DNA of 8,503 bases from Syntrophaceae bacterium (lineage in GTDB: Bacteria; Desulfobacterota; Syntrophorhabdia; Syntrophorhabdales; WCHB1-27). How positions within the stretch are numbered: position 1 is the first letter of the stretch; every line of letters starts with the position of its first letter. The position numbers and the translations under genes are program-made. The notes under the pieces are model-generated. The model saw nothing but the letters and a program-made list of their open reading frames with translations. It did not search any database and was not told the DNA's origin. The DNA lies in the NCBI GenBank assembly GCA_003165115.1, contig PLSJ01000374.1:1-8503 (forward strand), given 5' to 3'. Positions 6,874 through 8,503 of this stretch are shown here, piece after piece.

Positions 6874-7704
6874 ATGACAAATATAAAGAGAGATAAAAAA
6901 CCGTCGGACCCATGCGGCGTAGTCCAATCTTCAACGGACGACGGCGCAAAGACCGACGGCGTCGTGATCGACTGCAAGATCGACGAGCTCTACTACGGGA
7001 CGTTCAAGGCGGTCCGCGACACGGCAGTCCCTGTCAACAGGAACAAGATCACCGCCTTTATCGGACCCTCGGGCTGTGGCAAGAGCACGGTGCTGAGGTG
7101 CATCAACCGGATGAACGACCTGGTGCGGGGGTTTCGCTTTAAGGGGCACGTGCACTTCCGCGGCAAGGATATCTACCACCCTTCCGTGGACCCGGTGGCC
7201 GTGCGCCGCTATATCGGCATGGTTTTCCAGCAGCCGAACCCTTTTGCCATGAGCATTTACAACAACGTGGCTTTCGGCCTCCGCCTGAACCGCTACCGGG
7301 GGTCGGTACGCGACAAGGTGGAGGAGGCATTGACGCGCGCGGTCCTCTGGGAGGAAGTCAAGGACAAGCTCAACAAGAGCGGTCTTTCCCTCTCGGGCGG
7401 ACAGCAGCAGCGCCTTTGCATCGCGCGCGCCATTGCCACGCAGCCGGAAGTCCTCCTCATGGATGAGCCGGCCTCGGCCCTGGACCCCATCGCCACAATG
7501 AAGGTCGAGGAACTGATTCGCCAGTTGAGGCGCGATTACACCATCATCATTGTGACTCACAACATGCAGCAGGCCAGCCGCGTGTCGGATAAAACCGCCT
7601 TCCTTTACCTTGGCCGGCTCATCGAGTTCAACGATACGGACCAGCTTTTCACCCGCCCTCGCGAGAAGCAGACGGAAGATTATATTAGTGGTAGATTTGG
7701 ATAA
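6874..7704 (+). CDS. pstB: Phosphate ABC transporter ATP-binding protein PstB
   Basis: PstB is the ATPase that drives phosphate import through PstC/PstA from the cytoplasmic face. All motor motifs are present in its 276 residues: Walker [10 protein letters not shown] (64-72), Q-loop VFQQPNPF (117-124), signature LSGGQQQR (173-180), Walker B VLLMDEP with catalytic Glu198 (193-199), D-loop SALD (201-204) and switch His229 in [28 protein letters not shown] (118-137) is characteristic of PstB among ABC ATPases. An N-terminal polar stretch of about 30 residues with no clear motif makes it slightly longer than E. coli PstB (257). An AGGAG site overlapping the pstA stop lies 11 nt before the ATG. 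The stop codon overlaps the phoU start by one base (TAATG). Confidence 0.97.
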   Translation: MTNIKRDKKPSDPCGVVQSSTDDGAKTDGVVIDCKIDELYYGTFKAVRDTAVPVNRNKITAFIGPSGCGKSTVLRCINRMNDLVRGFRFKGHVHFRGKDIYHPSVDPVAVRRYIGMVFQQPNPFAMSIYNNVAFGLRLNRYRGSVRDKVEEALTRAVLWEEVKDKLNKSGLSLSGGQQQRLCIARAIATQPEVLLMDEPASALDPIATMKVEELIRQLRRDYTIIIVTHNMQQASRVSDKTAFLYLGRLIEFNDTDQLFTRPREKQTEDYISGRFG

Positions 7705-8441
7705 TGGCTGACACCCCTAGACACATACTCGGCTCCTACGATGACGCCCTGGCCACATTGCAGAACGATCTGCTCATGATGGCCAGTCTCTGCGAGCGCA
7801 ACCTCCGCAATTCCTTGGGATGCCTCCTCAATCGCGACGAGGACCTTTGCAACGTCACCATCGCCGATGACGAGGAGATCGATCAGCTCGAAAAGCAGGT
7901 CGACAAAAACGGCCTCGACCTACTTCGCCGTTTCCAGCCCGTCGCCAGCGATCTCCGCCACGTCGTCGCCGCAATGAAGCTCAGCAACAACCTCGAGCGC
8001 ATCGCCGATCAAGCCGTCAACATCGCAAGGAAAGCCCGCAAGCTCAATCGCGCCCCGCTCATCGACGAAGTCAATTTCCTGGACCCCATGTATCGCGAGG
8101 TTACATCCATGCTCAGCGATGTCCTCCGCTCTTACACCGAGGCCAACATCGATCTCGCCATCAGCATCCCCGCTCGCGACAAAAAACTCGACGCCATGAA
8201 TCATGAGATCACGGAGAAGCTCACGATTCAGATGACCCGTTTCCCCGAACGCATCACCGAGTATCTCGATTTGATCTTCATCGCCCGCCATCTCGAGCGC
8301 GCCGGCGATCACGTCAAGAACATCGCCGAGGACGTCGTCTTCGCCATCGCCGCCGAGGACATCCGCCACATGGGTGCCCAGCGCCCCGGCTCCGCCGCCG
8401 ATCTCCTCGGGGACAAAGCCGGCGACGCCCTGGCCTCCTAG
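7704..8441 (+). CDS. phoU: Phosphate-specific transport system accessory protein PhoU
   Basis: PhoU is a cytoplasmic helical-bundle protein that links the PstSCAB transporter to the PhoR/PhoB two-component system and restrains phosphate uptake when phosphate is plentiful. The 245-residue product has the two internally repeated halves of the family, each with the E/D-x3-D metal-binding signature: E98-RIA-D102 in NNLERIADQAVNIA, and E198-RAG-D202 in HLERAGDHVKNIAED. After about residue 221 a tail of roughly 25 residues, rich in Ala and Gly, has no recognised motif. The ATG overlaps the pstB stop by one base and lacks a clear Shine-Dalgarno, so translation is probably coupled to pstB. Codon choice differs from its neighbours: all 12 Val codons are GTC or GTT (no GTG), no Arg is CGG, and 22 of 32 Leu codons are CTC. 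This hints at a different origin or expression level. Confidence 0.95.
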   Translation: MADTPRHILGSYDDALATLQNDLLMMASLCERNLRNSLGCLLNRDEDLCNVTIADDEEIDQLEKQVDKNGLDLLRRFQPVASDLRHVVAAMKLSNNLERIADQAVNIARKARKLNRAPLIDEVNFLDPMYREVTSMLSDVLRSYTEANIDLAISIPARDKKLDAMNHEITEKLTIQMTRFPERITEYLDLIFIARHLERAGDHVKNIAEDVVFAIAAEDIRHMGAQRPGSAADLLGDKAGDALAS

Positions 8442-8476
8442 GGCCTGTTCACACTACGAGGAGTCTTTATTTTAAC

Positions 8477-8503
8477 CACAGATTAACGCAGATTTTCACA
8501 GAT
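8477..8503. repeat. CACAGAT heptamer repeats at 10-bp spacing (continues past window)
   Basis: Three heptamers, CACAGAT (8477-8483), CGCAGAT (8487-8493) and CACAGAT (8497-8503), are separated by the trinucleotides TAA and TTT. They start 35 bp after the phoU stop and run into the right edge. Motifs of this kind, preceded by TTAACC, are familiar to me as dispersed intergenic repeats in several environmental bacterial genomes; that is recall, not a search. The rest of 8442-8476 holds no gene and no convincing terminator hairpin. Confidence 0.5.

Noticed and set aside
8428..8476. Terminator after phoU
   Set aside because: Only a 4-bp stem around CCTAGG can be drawn, and the T-rich stretch at 8465-8473 is not next to a stable hairpin.
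8477..8503. CRISPR array
   Set aside because: Units are 7 bp with 3-bp gaps, far too short for repeats and spacers.

Overview
The window holds two unrelated housekeeping operons transcribed away from a shared intergenic region of about 355 bp (3478-3832). The minus-strand half (1-3477) is the start of a respiratory complex I (NADH:quinone oxidoreductase) operon in the order nuoA-nuoB-nuoCD-nuoE-nuoF, with nuoF cut off by the window edge after 64 codons. The plus-strand half (3833-8441) is a complete high-affinity phosphate transport operon, pstS-pstC-pstA-pstB-phoU.

The DNA is GC-rich with tight gene packing, 1-4 nt overlaps at nuoA/nuoB and pstB/phoU, and frequent GTG or TTG starts (nuoA, nuoE, nuoF, pstC). 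The PstS signal peptide and the complex I operon point to a Gram-negative-type bacterium. The protein style, with fused NuoCD and a NuoB with an FGTSCC cluster motif and an Arg-rich tail, resembles deltaproteobacterial (Desulfobacterota) complex I as I remember it. This placement is an inference from recall, not from a search.

In the nuo half, NuoA is a membrane subunit, while NuoB, NuoCD, NuoE and NuoF build the connecting and NADH-oxidising arm. All cluster-ligand cysteines visible in NuoB and NuoE are intact. A sigma70-like promoter (TTGACA-17 bp-GATATT on the minus strand) lies just upstream of nuoA, and its leader carries two near-identical 16-nt units in tandem.

In the pst half, PstS captures periplasmic phosphate, PstC and PstA form the channel, PstB hydrolyses ATP, and PhoU couples transporter state to the PhoR/PhoB two-component system, whose genes are not in the window. 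Upstream of pstS is an array of six hexamers spaced exactly 11 bp apart (3644-3704), followed at the right distance by a -10-like element. This is the layout of a PhoB-bound promoter.

The last 62 bases, after phoU, contain no gene. They end in three CACAGAT-like heptamers at 10-bp spacing, which probably begin a dispersed intergenic repeat that continues beyond the window. I found no RNA gene, mobile element, CRISPR array or previously undescribed system. The points most worth a second look are the Pho-box array, the nuo leader repeat, the distinct codon use of phoU, and the repeat at the right edge.
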